A stretch of DNA of 6,359 nt from an uncultured Clostridia bacterium. GTDB lineage: Bacteria > Bacillota > Clostridia > Christensenellales > Borkfalkiaceae. A program made the position numbers and the translations under genes. Positions 5,841 to 6,359 of the stretch are shown piece by piece. Under the pieces are notes generated by a model. That model was not told the origin of the DNA. It was given only the letters and a program-made list of their open reading frames with translations, and did no database searches. The DNA lies in the NCBI GenBank assembly GCA_946540675.1, contig CAMNIW010000081.1, positions 1 to 6,359 on the forward strand. The letters are read 5' to 3'. Each line of letters opens with the position of its first letter. Positions within the stretch are counted from its first letter, which is position 1.

Positions 5841-6359
5841 TTCTTTATGGTCTCCTTATAGAGATTTCTGTAATATTCATTGAAGACCGCGCACCCCGAA
5901 ACCTGTTTATGCCGCATCAACTCGGTGCATTTTGAGCAGGAAAGACAACACTTTTTCGGCTGAAACGCACCTGCGAGCCAATCCGTGTAAAACGTCGGAT
6001 ACGCAAGCCACATCCTGCCGAAGCCGACGAGATCGCAAACGCCGTTTTGCAACTGTCTTTCGGCTTGCTCGATAAGGTCTTCCCTATAATACGACAGACC
6101 GGAACCGATCACTACAAGTTCGGGAAACTTTTGCTTTACGTGCTTTTCGATGATCTCAAACCGCTTCAGACCCGTTTCCGGCGGTTCCGGCGCGACGTAG
6201 CCGCCCTTTCGGTACGGACGGTTGACGTGGGGATTATAATACGGGTTTCCGACGGTAACGTTCAATATCCGGATACCGGCTTTTATAAGTCTTCCGATCA
6301 GTATATCGGGTTCTGTCAAATCGAGTCGATTGTCTTCGGTCGTGCCGAACCCGGACGGC
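5837..6359 (-). CDS. OYE-family NADH:flavin oxidoreductase, C-terminal part (5' end outside window)
   Basis: This is the C-terminal 173 or so residues of an Old Yellow Enzyme-type FMN oxidoreductase. The frame stays open through the right edge, so the gene is partial; the TTG at 6319 is internal, because family-like sequence (SGFGTTEDNRLD) continues upstream of it. Seen: the barrel segment NVTVGNPYYNPHVNRPY, the strand VVIGSG and the GFGR segment, which in this family contact the FMN phosphate. Close to the end is a cysteine cluster, CLSCSKC, then 11 residues and another Cys (C-x2-C-x2-C-x11-C, with one more Cys just before it). It resembles the 4Fe-4S site of 2,4-dienoyl-CoA reductase-type OYEs. 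The protein ends about 18 residues after the last Cys, so it lacks the C-terminal FAD/NAD(P) domain of the long FadH/BaiCD-like members. Family members reduce C=C bonds next to carbonyl or carboxyl groups. Its stop overlaps the next gene's start (ATGA, 5837-5840). The family call is firm; the substrate is unknown. Confidence 0.9.
   Translation of the reverse strand, partial: PSGFGTTEDNRLDLTEPDILIGRLIKAGIRILNVTVGNPYYNPHVNRPYRKGGYVAPEPPETGLKRFEIIEKHVKQKFPELVVIGSGLSYYREDLIEQAERQLQNGVCDLVGFGRMWLAYPTFYTDWLAGAFQPKKCCLSCSKCTELMRHKQVSGCAVFNEYYRNLYKETIKK

Noticed and set aside
6317..6319. TTG as the start of the OYE gene
   Set aside because: The frame continues open to the window edge with family-like sequence upstream, so the gene is simply cut by the edge.

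Overview
The window is one end of a minus-strand metabolic operon, followed by a repeat-containing intergenic region. It looks bacterial: Shine-Dalgarno sites of the GGAGG/AAGGAG type, ATGA stop/start overlaps and roughly balanced base composition. An Old Yellow Enzyme (OYE)-type reductase with a cysteine cluster, a fumarate-reductase-like flavoprotein and a DUF2264 protein together suggest an anaerobic, perhaps gut-associated Bacillota (Clostridia-like) carbohydrate or glycoside user. That placement is inference; no rRNA, tRNA or marker gene is present to fix it.

Layout in the direction of transcription (right to left): (1) the C-terminal part of an OYE-family flavin oxidoreductase, cut by the right edge (5837-6359); (2) a short-chain dehydrogenase/reductase, SDR (5109-5840); (3) a fumarate reductase/succinate dehydrogenase-type FAD flavoprotein (3328-5112); (4) a sugar-phosphate isomerase/epimerase-like TIM barrel (2564-3325); (5) a D-isomer-specific 2-hydroxyacid dehydrogenase (1566-2567); (6) after a 126-bp gap, a DUF2264 protein (279-1439). 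Genes 1-5 are joined by ATGA overlaps or, between 3 and 4, a 2-bp gap. That is the pattern of one polycistronic, translationally coupled unit. The promoter must lie beyond the right edge. No transporter or regulator is in view.

Downstream of gene 6, positions 1-278 hold no gene. They contain two nearly identical copies of a 75-76-bp repeat, exactly 177 bp apart. Each carries a hairpin next to a T-run, and the inner copy sits where the operon's terminator should be. The first copy starts at the window edge, so more copies may lie to the left.

How the genes may work together: four of the six encode redox enzymes. Two of these (OYE and fumarate-reductase-like) belong to families that commonly reduce activated C=C bonds, and two (SDR and 2-hydroxyacid dehydrogenase) interconvert ketones and alcohols. 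The TIM barrel and the DUF2264 protein point to a sugar or glycoside substrate. A cytoplasmic route that releases, isomerises and reduces or dehydrates an unusual sugar, sugar acid or glycosylated compound fits all six, but the substrate cannot be read from the sequence. The OYE + SDR + fumarate-reductase-like trio is also the enzyme set of the bacterial daidzein-to-equol pathway, a useful analogy rather than an identification.
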